From Eonycteris spelaea (taxonomy: Eukaryota; Chordata; Mammalia; Chiroptera; Pteropodidae), in contig PUFA01000224.1 in NCBI GenBank assembly GCA_003508835.1, forward strand, positions 1,302,001 through 1,366,000: a stretch of 64,000 bases of DNA. Reading direction: 5' to 3'. The notes below the pieces were generated by a model. The model was given only the letters and a program-made list of their open reading frames with translations. It was not told the DNA's origin and made no database searches. Made by a program: the position numbers and the translations under genes. Positions 42,323 to 53,940 of the stretch are shown piece after piece. Position 1 is the first letter of the stretch. Every line of letters begins with the position of its first letter.

Positions 42323-44595
42323 AAAAGCCCCGCGTTGTGACTCTATGGCCGGCTTAGCTCATAATGCAGCTTGAGAAAACCCATCACAGAACATTCATGT
42401 CCACGTTCATAAACTCCCTGGAACAGAAACGGTAACTGATCCCCTCAGGGCCATTTCTAAACTGGACCTGGTGAAATCTATAGCTGCAGGATTTTGGCTC
42501 CAGCCAGAATAGAGGCCCTATTAATTACTCCTAGTTCCCCATTGTTGGTTTCGGTTTAATTCTTAAAAAACGAAGCTGCTTCCTGTTTTCGCTGTGTGGG
42601 GTTCCACCTCCCACCTTCCCAGCTGCAAACATTACCAGGGCAGCTTGTTTGCCCTGAGCCTTCCAGGCCCCGCGGCTGTCCTGACGCTGGCCATGACTCT
42701 GCCTGTGCCTCACGGCAGGTGCTTTCACCTGAGCCTGGAGCCAAGCCTCCTCACCTGGGCCCCCAACGGACTCCCAGAGGCCATAGCTCACCCGGTACAG
42801 ATAAAGATTAGTCATGAGGCACCGCTGAAAGTGATGTCACAATTGACGGCAGGTTGGAGAAACGAGGGTCAGTCCTGGCCTAGCACCCCAGTGCCCTCGC
42901 TGTTGCCCCAAGGCATCTCCTTGTTAGCTTCCACCTCCTGAGGGCTGCTGGTTATGCTGGGGAAATAAAAATCCCATTGGTTTTATTGTCTCCAAACCCT
43001 GGGTATTGTGGCTGAACAACTGTGGTTGTCATGGCAGCGAGCAGCATTTTTATTGTCACCTGTGGCCTTTCCCGCTCCCTGGGAAATGTTTCACGTGATC
43101 CAGGTCCTCCACGCCAGTTCCGTTCCGTGTCTTTTGGGGCTGGCTGATTCCCCCTTGCCTCTGTTTAGGGAGAATTCTGTGGGTTTGGAGGGACTGGATG
43201 ATGCACGAGAAAGATGGGGAGGCAGGGCGAGAGAAGAGATTCAGAGGAGAGACAAAACTGTGTGTGTCTGTGGGGGGAGGTTGGAGCAAGCGGACCGATC
43301 GGCACTGGAAGACAGAGGAGGAAGGGGAGGAAGAATAAGGAGACAGGGACGGAGAGGAACAGAAGGGGCACACAGAGGGGAGGGGGAGCTCCTTGCTGGC
43401 ACACACGGACATCCACCTATGAGCATCGGGGCTCCCCCCCCCACTCCCCGTCTCCCTGCACTGTGCTTGTTCAAGGCCTGTGCCCTCTACCGGACCACAA
43501 GCTTCTGGTGGGAAAGGACCGCCTTTGTTCCTCTGTCCCTATGCCACAGGCTCTACCATGGGCTTCATAATAGTAAGCAATTCAATGCCAAGTGAAAAAA
43601 AAATGCATGAATGGACATTCAAACGCTCTTTTTAAATGGTTGTTATTGAATAAGGCTTTGGGGCACTGATCAGCGGGAATCAAAGTCGCTGAATCAGAGG
43701 GTCGAACTCACATGCCAGTTTAGGAATTTGTTCTGAGTAACACAGCCTTGAAGGGTGGCGGATCAGTCAGTGGGGTCTCGTTGAGGGAGAGTTCCCCAGT
43801 TCTGGGCGTCCTCTGACTTGCTGATTCTGGTGGAAGCGAAGCAGGCGTCATCGGCCAGGGCGACAGATCACCTTCCCTGGCATCTTCAGCTCCAAACTCC
43901 CTCGCCCTGACCCCGGCGAGGGAACAAGACTGAGAAAGCGGCTTCTTATCTGCTCAGGGCCACTCCTGCCTCCCCTGCCTCTTGGGGTGTGCGTATGTGT
44001 GTGCGTGAGAGAGTGCATGTGTGCAAACACACCGAGAGCCCTCCTGATTCCTGCTCAAGTGAGAGTCAAGTGACTGAATCAGCGGTTCCAATCAGGGGAT
44101 CAAGTTTCCAAACCCCTTGGAGGGAGGCCGGGGTGGCGCAGCATGCTGAGTGGCAGGTGAGGACAAGCAGCCTCCAGACCCACAGCTCGGAACAGGGGAG
44201 GAGGGGGGTGTAGTAGGGCAGCTGCAGGCAGAGGCACCGGGGCTGGAAGAGCCACAGCAAGGACGAGGTCAACTGACAACCCACCTGAACCCCTTCTTCC
44301 CGTGACTTGTCTCCTCCCTGCTGCGTAGGTCCGTGAATGGGAAACAGGCTCCTGGAAGAGCGATTGTTTCTGGGAACGGGTGGGACTAGGACGTGCCCCA
44401 GAGCTCCAGGAGGTGGGATTCTCGGTGCCTTTAAAGAAAGAGGGAGGGACCGAGGCCCCTCGCCCCACTCCCCTTCAGTGCACCTCACACCTGGCAGGCA
44501 TGCTTGCACGGTAGTGCATGTCAGAGGTTGCCGACTGTGCCCCCAAAGGGGCAAGGGCAGCTCCATTTTATCCATGTGACCTAGAGATCTACCTC
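42321..44595. other. unique sequence, GC-rich
   Basis: A 195-codon plus-strand frame (43008-43595) overlaps a 118-codon frame in another phase and several minus-strand frames. Its middle is a purine-rich GAGA-type stretch, so composition explains it. GT-rich DNA lies at 43985-44025. An RFX-like GTTGTCATGGCAGC is at 43025-43038. No gene is supported. Confidence 0.35.
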
Positions 44596-44597
44596 GG

Positions 44598-44690
44598 GTT
44601 TATCTCAGGTTCCAGACCATCACGATAAAGCAAATACTGCAATAAATGAAGTCTCGAGAACTTTTTGGTTTCCCAGTGCGTCTACGAGGG
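44598..44690 (-). mobile_element. Tigger1-type mariner DNA transposon fragment, antisense
   Basis: TCAGGTTCCAGACCATCACG, ATAAAGCAAATACTGCAATA, AATGAAGTCTCGAGAACTTT and TTGGTTTCCCAGTGCGTCTA match one end of Tigger1 (pogo/mariner group). Only about 90 bp of the 2.4-kb element remain, and no transposase part is visible. Confidence 0.8.
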
Positions 44691-44769
44691 ACGTACAATG
44701 CGCCTATGCCCACACACCGCCCTTGCCTTGCAGCTTACAGCAAGCACCAGCTAAAACCGAACAAACTAT

Positions 44770-45010
44770 TCCTCTACTTCTGCTTCCTTACATAAACAAC
44801 ACGTTTATTGTAGATTAATTAGAAACGATTGATGAATAGAACCAAAGAGAAAGAGAAAAAGTCATCATTGGCAGCCCCTCCCCCAGAGAAAACCATCGTA
44901 ACATTCCGGTGTCCCTGAAGCCTGATTTTTTTCTGTGTGTACTTGGTGTGACCGTCTCCATAACATTTTTGTGCGCAGTAGGTCCTCTTCTATTTTCCCA
45001 AATGAAATAA
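44770..45010 (-). mobile_element. possible old L1M fragment, antisense
   Basis: CCCCTCCCCCAGAGAAAACC, ATCGTAACATTCCGGTGTCC and TTTTTTTCTGTGTGTACTTG resemble the antisense block reading CACCCAGAGATAACCACTGT, TAACATTTTGGTGTAT and TTTTTTCTATGCATAT. The copy is very diverged. Confidence 0.4.
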
Positions 45011-45044
45011 AAACTGTCGCCGTCACCTACCTTCTAGATCCATT

Positions 45045-45960
45045 CGCTTCTCCAGCAGCTAACTTATTGAACGTGTATGATGTGCTTAGCAGTCTCCCTG
45101 GTGCTGGGGAAATGGCCAGCTGACACGGGGGCGGGGACGACAGGCAACAAACAGACAGATATGAAAACCAGTGTGACGGCTGCTGATAAATGCAATGGAA
45201 ATAGCACAGCGGTGGGGAGGGCTTGAGAGTGTTGGGGGTGCCGAAATTTAAAATGAGGTGACCAGGGAAGTATTGGAAGGAGGTGAAGGACTGCGACATC
45301 TGGGGATCAGGGGCGGGAGGGTCCCAGCAGAGGGGACAACACCTGTGAAAGCCCTGGGGCAGGAGGATGCTGGGCTTAGAGCATCCGAGGCAGAGCAGGG
45401 GATCCATGTGGCTGGAAGAGAGTGTGTTGATGTTGACAGGGCACAGGTGCTGAGACAGGGAGGTCACGGAGCCCGACGGTGCCGAGCGAGAGGATCGGGC
45501 TGGTCTTTGATTGCGTTGGAGGATCCGAGCAGAGCGGTTACGCAACCTGATTTACCATTGAGAATAAACCACAGGCGGGAAAAGGGGAGAGCAGGGACCT
45601 GTCATGAGGCTGTTGCAATAATCCAGGTGAAAGACGATGGTTAGTTGGACCAGGAGGCTATCAGAAGCGGTGAGGTGAGGTGGCATCTTGACGCATTGGT
45701 GTATATAACTGAAGTGACTTCTTGGTGGATTTCCCAGATGAGAAGGAAGAGAAAGCTGGAGGGTGATTCAGACTTTCCCTGAGGCATCCAGAGAATGGAG
45801 ACATGAAGATATCGTGGGAGAACCGGGGTAGGGAGAGGGATCCAAATGGTTTTAAAACGTTAAGTTTGAGACGATAAATAGCCAAATAGGGTGTCAAGAA
45901 GACCCATCTTGGACTTGCGGGGAGGCTGGGGCTGGAGATACAATTCAAGGTTCAAAAGCC
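45045..45960 (-). mobile_element. L2 LINE 3' portion with ORF remnant, antisense
   Basis: Read on the plus strand it follows antisense L2 for about 900 bp: CTAACTTATTGAACGTGTAT, GGCTGCTGATAAATGCAATG, AGGTGACCAGGGAAGTATTG, CTGTGAAAGCCCTGGGGCAG, GAGGCTGTTGCAATAATCCA, GGTGAAAGACGATGGTTAGT and AACGTTAAGTTTGAGACGAT. The part beyond about 45250 corresponds to the C-terminal end of the L2 reverse-transcriptase ORF, now broken. This is one of the longest L2 copies in the window. Confidence 0.88.
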
Positions 45961-47145
45961 AAATATTAGTATCCAAAACCACGAGGTCTTCAAGGAAGAA
46001 GGTATAAAGAGAGAAAAGTTGCCAGGAGCCGGTCCTGGATTCGAGGGAAGAATCGCATCTAACCCCTTGTGGCCCAAGGCCAGACCCTGGGTTTGCCAAA
46101 ATGGCCCGACTTCCATCCTTCAATGGGGAGGGCGAGCCCTGAACCCTGACATCCCACTGCCGCCACTGCTCCTCTTGCCGTGAGTGACCACACTGTGTCC
46201 CAATGAGCGATGCCCCACCGCGGTCACAGAGGTGGCCGAGGAGGGTCTCTCGATGACCCCTCTCCTTACACCGCTCTCTGAATTGCCCACGAGCAGACAG
46301 TGACCCTGACGCCTCCAGCACTGTGCCGGTCGAGGCCGCCCGAACTCAGGCCCCCGAGGTCGCTCTCCACAGCCCCGAGCGACTCCGTCTCATAGTCAGT
46401 GCCCCTCTGTCCCACTAGTCCCAGCTTCCTGTCCCTCTGCAGGGACGAGCCCCAGGGATTACACGGCGTGGTTTTCTAACCCTCGAGACGAAAGGAAGGG
46501 AGTCCGCTCCCTTTCTTGCGGTGTATTGTCGCTTGCCTCCAAAACAAGGCCCAGAACATCGAGGTGCTTGAGGGTGCCCGCGGACAGCACCCCCTTTTCT
46601 CACTTCCTCACTCACCTGAGTTCTGCACCAACTGAGGAATAAAACAAAGGCATAATCAAGGAGATGGAGACCGGAAGGTCACCGATACAGATAAAGCTGA
46701 TGTTGGAGAAAGTGGTTCGTACAGGCAACGTGTCCTTCTAAGTGCTGCACCCCAGAGTTAGGCATCTCACCCACCCGAGTCACAGCAAAGCCCGACCAAG
46801 AGGCTGGTCCTGTCAGATCTGCAGTGCGGGACAGTACACCTGAGTGAGTTTGGGCTATTTCTGTCCAGCTGCTCCTTCCAAACTCACAATCAGGTTATGC
46901 CCCTCCCTCCAGAGAAGATGACTGAGATAGAGGGCTGGAGGGACGGAGAGAGTCCGGGAATGTCACACCAGAGACTCCGCCTCCACTCGAATGGAAGCAT
47001 CGTGGAGGAATAAGCCGTGCCACCCTAGCGCCCCAGCCACACACACCTTCGAAAGACAGAAGGCCCTCAGGCCCCCAAATGTGCTGATTCACTCTCCCAG
47101 TGGTGAACAAGGGGGGCCCTGGCACCGCTCTCGTCAAGACAGTGA
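45961..47145. other. unique sequence, partly CpG-rich
   Basis: 46190-46600 is CpG-rich (listed separately). Overlapping frames on both strands lack domains, and no gene is supported. Confidence 0.35.
46190..46600. promoter_or_regulatory. CpG-rich segment, possible orphan island
   Basis: I count about 32 CpGs in about 410 bp at roughly 60% GC (observed/expected near 0.85). There is no recognised repeat beneath it and no exon beside it. Confidence 0.45.
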
Positions 47146-47149
47146 AAAC

Positions 47150-47600
47150 CCAACCACCATGTCGTGCGTAGTCATCGATACGTACAGAGAGGTGGGTGCG
47201 TGCACGCCAGACACACACACACAGACACACAAATGGAATCACAACCAACTATCATAGACTATTTTATGACGTTGCTTTCAGTAACACGTCAGGACTGTCC
47301 TTTCAACAAACGTTCTTTTACAAAAGCACTTCAAGGGCCCAATATCATTCCAACGTGGGCCCCCCTTTTCCGTAACCAGCTCCCTATCGTTGGCCATTTG
47401 GTTTGTTTCAATCTTTAAAAACCATTTAAAAAAAAAAAACATTGTCCGAGCCTTCTTGTAGTTAAATTGGTTCACGTGCTTGATGATTTCCTGCAGAAAG
47501 TCCTGAAATTGGAATGTGGGGTTAAAAGGCAGGATTGTTTTCAACACTTCGGTTACATTTCGTAAAATTATGCAGCAGATGTCATTGACATAGTCCAATG
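47150..47600 (-). mobile_element. old L1M fragment, antisense
   Basis: ACACAAATGGAATCACAACC, TTGCTTTCAGTAACACGTCA, CCCTATCGTTGGCCATTTGG, TTTGTTTCAATCTTTAAAAA and CTGCAGAAAGTCCTGAAATT with GGAATGTGGGG correspond to the antisense series CACAAATGGGATCATACT, TTGATGGACATTTAGG, TTTGTTTCCAATTTTT and CTAGAAGTGGAATTGCTGGG. Diverged but ordered. A (CA)n stretch sits at 47210-47231. Confidence 0.55.
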
Positions 47601-47611
47601 TGCAAAAGACA

Positions 47612-47631
47612 AAAAAAAAAAAAAAAAAAAG
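47612..47631. repeat. A-run
   Basis: This is a 20-base A-run. No retroposed parent sequence is recognised on either side. Confidence 0.9.
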
Positions 47632-48488
47632 ACGAAGGAGCCCGTTTGCTGTGAGCTCCCACACGGGGCCTCCTGTGCCCCCCCCCACCGTAGCTCCTTG
47701 CGCTGTGCTGGGCACCTTGGAACTTCAGCTCACTGCATATGGGCCGATGGGCTGAAGAGAACCAGTGGGAAGGGCTGTTAGGTCTGGGCCTTGTGGACAT
47801 GCCAGAGGCAAGTGCGTCTTCGAGGGTGAGCAGGGGGTCCCTCCTAGCTGGTAGAGGCCGACATGGTGCTTCCCGGGCCAGGCATGCACGCTCTTTCTTT
47901 GTGCCTGAGCTGATCTAAAATTGGATGGGCGTAGGGTGACGGAAGAGCATCAGAGGAGAGACAAGATCGTGTGGGATCAGTTTCTGCTGGCCTGCCTTCC
48001 TCTTGTCTCATTTGCTTGGCCATACTTTTATCAAGATGTCCCCTTTTCTCCGGAGCTCTTTCCAGCAAATTCAAAAGGAGGGCCCACGGGAACAGCCTAG
48101 AACCTGGCTGGATGTCAGCGGTCAGGAGACTTCCGGCCACAAAGCCTGAAGTATATTGCCTTTGTTACCTGAAAGTATTATTATTTTTTTAATGCGAAGG
48201 CTTCATTTAGGAAGATCCAGATTGTTCACCAGGGCTCCAGGATAGCTGATGAAAAATATTTTAATGGCCAAGTGCAGAAGCAAACGCATTTCGCTTTGCC
48301 ATTTTAGGGCTGTATCCTGGCCTTGACATTAAATGCTTTATTGACGTGCTGACATGGCCAGGGTTTCCTGTGCCTCCACCCCGCCATTTCCCTTTTGCCT
48401 CTGACCCAGTCCCCTGCATCGTCCCCTCCCTCCCTCCACACAGCTCATTCGGATCTCCAGGTCAAGGTGCGGAAGTGTTCTGGGAAGT
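47632..48488. other. unique sequence
   Basis: No repeat is recognised. 48190-48360 is AT-rich with even composition (ATTTTAATGGCCAAG, TTGACATTAAATGC) and could be a conserved non-coding element. Confidence 0.3.
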
Positions 48489-48489
48489 G

Positions 48490-48655
48490 GGAGCATTTAG
48501 GCTCCAGCCAGACAGGGGTGCAAATTCCAGTCCCACCACTGCCGGTGCGTGCCAACATGGGCGGTTCCCCGCTCCGAGTGTCAGATTTCCATCTGGACAC
48601 TGTGGGAACGCGTGAACATGGTTTACCCCGGTCTGGCAGAAGATAAAGGGGCGAT
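48490..48655 (+). repeat. MIR SINE fragment, sense
   Basis: AGGCTCCAGCCAGACAGGGG, TGCAAATTCCAGTCCCACCA, CTGCCGGTGCGTGCCAACAT and CAGATTTCCATCTGGACACT follow the MIR order TCTGGAGCCAGACTGCCTGG, GGTTCAAATCC and CTCATCTGTAAAATGG. Confidence 0.55.
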
Positions 48656-50168
48656 AAATGAAAGGGACTGGGGGTGAGCCTTCCACCCAAAGCCAGGCGT
48701 GCCTCTGAGGCACAGTTTGTCCTGAGCACTTCCTGGTGTGCGGTTGGAGGACCTGATCCCTGTTTGCCACCATCCATCAGTGGCCTTTGCCTCAGACGAA
48801 GATCCCTCCCACCTGGAGTCCGCCTCTGAGATGGGCAGGCCCTACCTCTTCATGGAGACTTCCGCGACTCCCTCCAACCCCAATAAAACTGACCCGTCTC
48901 TGCTCGGGATTCAGCCAGACCGATGAGCAAACCTTGACTGACACCTTACTGGAGCGAGGTAACGTTTGACCAAGGCCCAGGGACGAGGCCTCTGGGAAGC
49001 ACGGCTGCCACTCACCCGGCATTTTTCCCAAACGTCTGGGACCAGGAGCTCACTTTTGGCAATGTTGCCAGGAACTACGCCCAAACCACAAAGGGGGCCT
49101 ATGGCAGCCCTTTGGGAGAGCTGCGTCCTGAACTTGAGTTCACACTCTTAGGTAACTGCGAGGCCAATCTGTGTGTCATTCATCTACCTTCCATGGCAAG
49201 CCAGGAGCCATGGAAACGGGGAGCAGAGCATCCGAGCTGCTGCGCACGTGCCCTCTGCTACCTCCGCTGCCCTCGAGAGCCAGGACAGGATGCTGCTCCA
49301 GGGTCCAGAGAGCAGGGCGCAGCTCCCATTCTGCTCATGACTCACGCGGGACACAAGGCAGGTAACCACTGTCCCTCTGTTGCGGCTAAAAGGCCGTCAT
49401 GGCATTTGGCCGCTCCCCGCCTGCTGGTGGTGACTCGGAGGGTTAATGAGGGAATGAGTACTAAGCTTGGCGAGGGCTAGCTTTGTTCCCATGCCAGTTA
49501 CTCCGCTCATCCCGCCACCCAGATGAGAAAGGGCAAAGGTCACAGTTCTCTTTAGCCCGGGTCGAGGTCCCAGGTGGAGGAGACGCCTCCCCTGGTGTGG
49601 TTCTGAGCCCTGCATCTGTGTCACCCTCACCAGAGGCCCAGAGGACACGCTACGAAAAGCGAGGTGAGGGTGACCACTCTCCAGGCTCGGGCCACGTGCC
49701 AGGGGCATTTCACGTGGCCAGTCGGCCGAACGCTCTTGCTGGGCCTTTTGGAAGCGTCCAGTAGCAAAAGCCACAGACCGAACAGCACCTGTCACGTTCG
49801 GAGTGAGCAGGACTGATGCTCTCTCTCCTGAGATGCTGCTTTTCAGGGGTCCCCTTGTTTCCTACGGTCGACTTGGTTATGTCATTTGGTCCTGCAATTT
49901 CTCCTGGTCAGTAAAAACAAAAAACACAAAAAACCCGTGGCACCAGCTAGGACGCTGGTGGCTGAGGCCGGGCTATGGAAGGACAGGAGGAGGAAGAGGA
50001 GCAGATGGGCTGCTGGCTGTGGTCCCGCTTGATGGCGCCAACTCGGAGAAGCCACTTCCCTCGGTGCCGTGGCTTCTCTGGCTCGAGATTTGGAGCTTCC
50101 TCCGTGAAAGGTCTGAGCCGGATGAAACGATTCCCTCAAATCATCTGCCTCGAGGGTCGAGCAGATCC
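48656..50168. other. unique sequence, GC-rich
   Basis: Overlapping open frames occur on both strands, none with a domain. Nothing else is recognised. Confidence 0.35.
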
Positions 50169-50169
50169 C

Positions 50170-50420
50170 TGCCAGTTTAATTTAGTCAGGTAGAGAGTAG
50201 TAATTCATGCAGTTCAGAAATCAAAATTACGTAAATTAGAAGCAGTGAGAAGTCCCCCTCCATCTCTGTCCTGGTTCACAGCTTCCTCCCGCTGTAACCC
50301 CTTTTACTAGTTTCTTGTTATCCTTCTAGTATTTCTTCACGCAAATTCGAATATGTATTTTCACTCTGCCTCCTTCCTCGCGTGCACAAAAGGTTGCACG
50401 TGGTATGCCCTGTGCATCAG
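50170..50420 (-). mobile_element. old L1M fragment, antisense
   Basis: TTCATGCAGTTCAGAAATCA, GTGAGAAGTCCCCCTCCATC, CTTTTACTAGTTTCTTGTTA and TCCTTCTAGTATTTCTTCAC follow the antisense block with TGAAAAGTCTCCCTCCCACC and GTTACCAGTTTCTTGTGTAT in the family. Confidence 0.55.
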
Positions 50421-51652
50421 GCAGGGTCCAGCTGGACGACTGAGGAGGGGTCAACGAGGGCTGTCGACCTAGGTGTGGATGGAGTGTGGGGGCAGCAATA
50501 AGGAACTCACATCCCCCCAGGGCTGCTGGTGACGGTAGGGGGCGGTAGGCCTGCAGGAATCAGGTGCTGGAAAGAGGGGGTGGGTTTCCTGTGGAGAAGG
50601 TTCCGGGTAGAGGGATAACTCCTGCAATGCGCAAGGAAGGAACCGGGGAGTAAATCTCCCACCCTCCTTCCCTCCCTCCTCTCGATCTTGCAGGGCCCCT
50701 TGGCCTGTCCCCACCAGAAGCCGTGGGGCAAGGGGGCTGTGTGTGCGTTTACGAGCCAGCCTCCTGAGGCACAGAGCAGGCTGGGAAGGATGTGGGTGTC
50801 TCAGGAAGGTGTCGTGGCACACCTGCCAGGCACCTCGCTCCTTTGATCGCTGATGGCCTATCCTGGATACCTTTCCACGTCACTCGCTAGTATGCATGTT
50901 AACACTAGCTTCGTGCCAGGTCCTCACCTTCCCAGCCAACACTGCCACTAAACTGCTCTGCTGCCCGCTGCCTGCCACACCGAGGGTATTACAACATCCT
51001 GGTATAACGCGGTCTCGTGGTGGCCCACCTGCAGGGCTAGACCTTCCCTTCAAACACCAAATGACAGTCCACAGCCTCCTTGCATATCCTTGCCCTCACT
51101 CCAGTGTTCTTGCAGGTAAGGCCAAGATTTCTGGGGGTCACATTGTCCTCGCAGTTGCCGGCCCCTCCTCCTGCATCTTTCTTCTTTCTTTCTTTCTTTC
51201 CTCCTCACCTCTGGCCTGAGGCCATCGTTGGCACATTACTGTCCTCACCTTCCTCGCTTTGCCACACAGGTCTGTCCTTGGGTGTGGGGCCAACAGAGGA
51301 GTCCTATGCATAGAGCTCCTGGAACTCATTAAAATTTATCAACAGATCTCACTGCTGGCCAAACTCACTGCTGGCCCCGCCCCAGGGACTCAGGGTGTCC
51401 TTTCTTGGCCATCTGTTCTCTGGCTCTCCAGTTGCTGGGCCTCCCTCCCATCCTTGCCTCATTTCCTCTCTCCCCTGAGACCCAGCCTGGGATGCACTGG
51501 CCCGTCCTCATCCTATCCTGCTTCTTCCCCCTCCTTTGACTTTCTTAAACAAAGCAGCTGAGCTCCCCCTTGCCTTGAGGTCGCTCTCAGTCTGGGTCCA
51601 ATAACTTGTCCTCAAACCAAAGGGCTGTTTTCTCTCTAACTGATTCCCACTG
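50421..51652. other. unique sequence
   Basis: A (CTTT)n tract lies at 51176-51202. A 14-bp word ACTCACTGCTGGCC is tandemly duplicated at about 51347-51376. No gene is supported. Confidence 0.35.
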
Positions 51653-51654
51653 AA

Positions 51655-51812
51655 CCCCCGACCTGTGCTGTCCAACAGAAATATGCTGTGAGCCACACAT
51701 GAAATGGTAAATGTTCCAGGAGCTACTTTAAAAGAATTAAAACAAGTGAGATGGATTTTATGTGCTCTATGTAGCCTAATATTCCAAAATATTATAATTT
51801 AATTAAAAGCGC
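51655..51812 (+). mobile_element. MER-type DNA transposon fragment (name not assigned)
   Basis: CTGTGCTGTCCAACAGAAAT, ATGCTGTGAGCCACACATGA, CAGGAGCTACTTTAAAAGAA, GTGAGATGGATTTTATGTGC and ATATTCCAAAATATTATAAT belong to a well-known mammalian non-autonomous DNA element that normally starts GTGCTGTCCAATAGAAATAT. The right end is missing. Confidence 0.7.
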
Positions 51813-51814
51813 CA

Positions 51815-52258
51815 TAATTTATCTAATTACTTTTCTGTTAATGAACTTACATGGTTTCTAACAATCTCTGCAATATAATAATGGTCCAATGAACATCTTG
51901 TTCCTATATCTGTGTGGACCTGAGCAAATATTTCTGCAGAACGAAGTCCTAGAAATATAAGTGTGGAATTACCTTTAAAATGTTCACAGCTGCTGCCAAA
52001 AGGCCCTCAGGAAGGCTGTAACAAATGACATTTGTGAAACCACTGAGACATCATATCATCATCAATACTGGATATTAGAGTTTGTTTCATATATGCCGTT
52101 TTGATGGGTGTAAAGTATAATTTTCTTTTCCCCGATGATGTAAAGATTGAGCTCTCTTCACCAATTTACTAGCTATCTTCATATTCTCTTCTATGAATTA
52201 TCTGTGTCCTTTCTCCATCTTTCTATTAGGTTTATTGCCTTTTTTTTTTTAATTGAGT
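51815..52258 (-). mobile_element. old L1M fragment, antisense
   Basis: AATAATGGTCCAATGAACAT, GAACGAAGTCCTAGAAATAT, CAGCTGCTGCCAAAAGGCCC, GTTTTGATGGGTGTAAAGTA, TGATGTAAAGATTGAGCTCT and GAATTATCTGTGTCCTTTCTCC are the antisense L1 tail series in order. Confidence 0.75.
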
Positions 52259-52640
52259 TTTAGAAGCCTGGTTTGTGTTCTTGCTCAGCCCTCTGTGGTT
52301 CCTTTACTATGTGAAATGCTTCTTCAGCAATAAGACATTTTCTTCTATTATGTCTTTTTCATTTCCTTCTCTCCATTCTCTGTGTTCTCTCTTTTGGAAC
52401 TCCTATAATAAAACATTCTATACCTCATATCATTTAACATTTTAAAAAATGACATTTCTTTCTTTTCTTTTTTTTTTTAAGACATTTATGGAAGTCCTAC
52501 AGCTTGATCTTCCATCTTAATTTCTGAATTTCTTCTGTCATTTCGGTGTGGTTTGGGGAAGAAGAGGGGTGTCCTTAGCCATGTTGAACTTCAAGACACT
52601 TATTCTGCATTTAGAATTATTTCGTGAGAATAGGTTGCCA
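52259..52640 (-). mobile_element. possible old L1M fragment, antisense
   Basis: CTTTTGGAACTCCTATAATA resembles the L1M word CTGGGACTCCAATAATACGT. The neighbouring TTTC-rich stretch and the ATTTTCTTCTATTATGTCTT block are compatible. Assignment is weak. Confidence 0.35.
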
Positions 52641-52711
52641 GGAATGGGATGTTTGGATCAGAGAGCAGGGATATTTTTGAGGTTGTTGATGCATATTTAA
52701 AACCGCTCACT

Positions 52712-52968
52712 GGACTACAGAGTAGGACAGTGGGAAAGGCACTGGGTTTGGCAGGGAGAGAGCTGGGTTAGAATCTTAGTCCTTCACTTACCAGCCGCGG
52801 AATCTAGTCAGCTAGGCAACCTCTCTGAACTGGTTCCCTCATCAGTAAAAGGGGTGTGGCAATAGTACCGCATTTAAGAATGATGTGAGGATGAACTGTG
52901 CAAAGCATCTTCCTCAGAGCCTAGCCTGTAAAAGGTGCCTGATAAATGCTGTTAGTCAGCATTGTTTC
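52712..52968 (+). repeat. MIR SINE, sense, near full length
   Basis: AGTGGGAAAGGCACTGGGTT, GAGAGCTGGGTTAGAATCTT, AGTCCTTCACTTACCAGCCG, CTAGGCAACCTCTCTGAACT, CCTCATCAGTAAAAGGGGTG, GAATGATGTGAGGATGAACT and GGTGCCTGATAAATGCTG follow MIR from head to tail. Confidence 0.9.
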
Positions 52969-53873
52969 AAATAAGTGGTTTGTCAGCATCAAAGACTTGT
53001 GAATGCAATTAGGTGCTTGGAAAAGCATTCCCTTGATTGGTCACCTGCATTACCGGCATTTCACGCTCTCAGATAAATCACTTCCCAGCTTGGTACCTCC
53101 GTCTCCAAAGAGAGAAGCCGCCTTCCTACCCACCTGTCTATAAAGGCTTCTGCCTTATTTATAAAGCCCTGAGAGACGCTCCAATGAAAATCCCTGGGTA
53201 GATGCCGGGTCATTGTCTTTGGAACGATGGGTCCTGAGCTTCTGCCTCCAGCTCCAGACTGAGTCCCTCCAAGATGGCACCTCCCTCTGAGCTTGGACAA
53301 GTGTAAGCTCCTGTGGAATAAAATATCTGGGACAATTTCCAGAAATATAATTTCTCCCTCAGCTGGGATATTGGTTCGCATGACTTCCTTTCCTATCTGA
53401 CAACTTATTAATCAGAAATTCCCAGCAAACTCGCTCTGGGGAGGCAGCCTGAGCCCTCACCATGTCCACGTGCTGGGCCAGGCAGGGAGACCCAGAAGGA
53501 GTGTTTATGCTTTGCCCAGAGGAAAGGCTGGAGGTGGCTCTTGTTCAGAAGTTCTAACTTCTGAAATCACTGGCCCAGGGGTGCCATGGCCTGAAGGTGG
53601 GGGTGTCAGGAAGCATAAAGGGTAATAAAATTTACCAAGAAACCAGCTCAGTGGCCGAGAGAGAGGCTCGTACTTGTAAGACAAGGCAGGCCCAGCACAG
53701 TGGTCAGCCAGGGGCCAGCCCTATGAGACTCGGTCACTGAGGCAAGGCTCTGACAGATTGGAACTGTGGCCGAGTGCAGGGTGGGATGGGAGGGGCAGGG
53801 CTGGGGAGGGCGCCTTTGGCGAAATAACGGGAAAGTTGTAGGCAACCACGGGGCCTGAAGGGTGGTTTTTATT
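52969..53873. other. unique sequence, possible conserved element
   Basis: 52975-53180 has no repeat signature and contains CTTGATTGGTCA and CTTATTTATAAAG words, as conserved elements often do. The minus-strand frame at 53061-53381 is not convincing. Confidence 0.3.
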
Positions 53874-53940
53874 TGTTTTATTTTATTTTATTTATTTTAT
53901 TTCATTCTATTTTTTTATTTTATTATTTTTATTTTTTTTA
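53874..53940. repeat. (TTTTA)n simple repeat
   Basis: An imperfect TTTTA/TTTA tract. Confidence 0.93.

Noticed and set aside
43008..43595. 195-codon plus-strand frame as a gene
   Set aside because: Its core is an Arg/Glu/Gly-rich product of a GAGA-type purine tract; competing frames exist on both strands.
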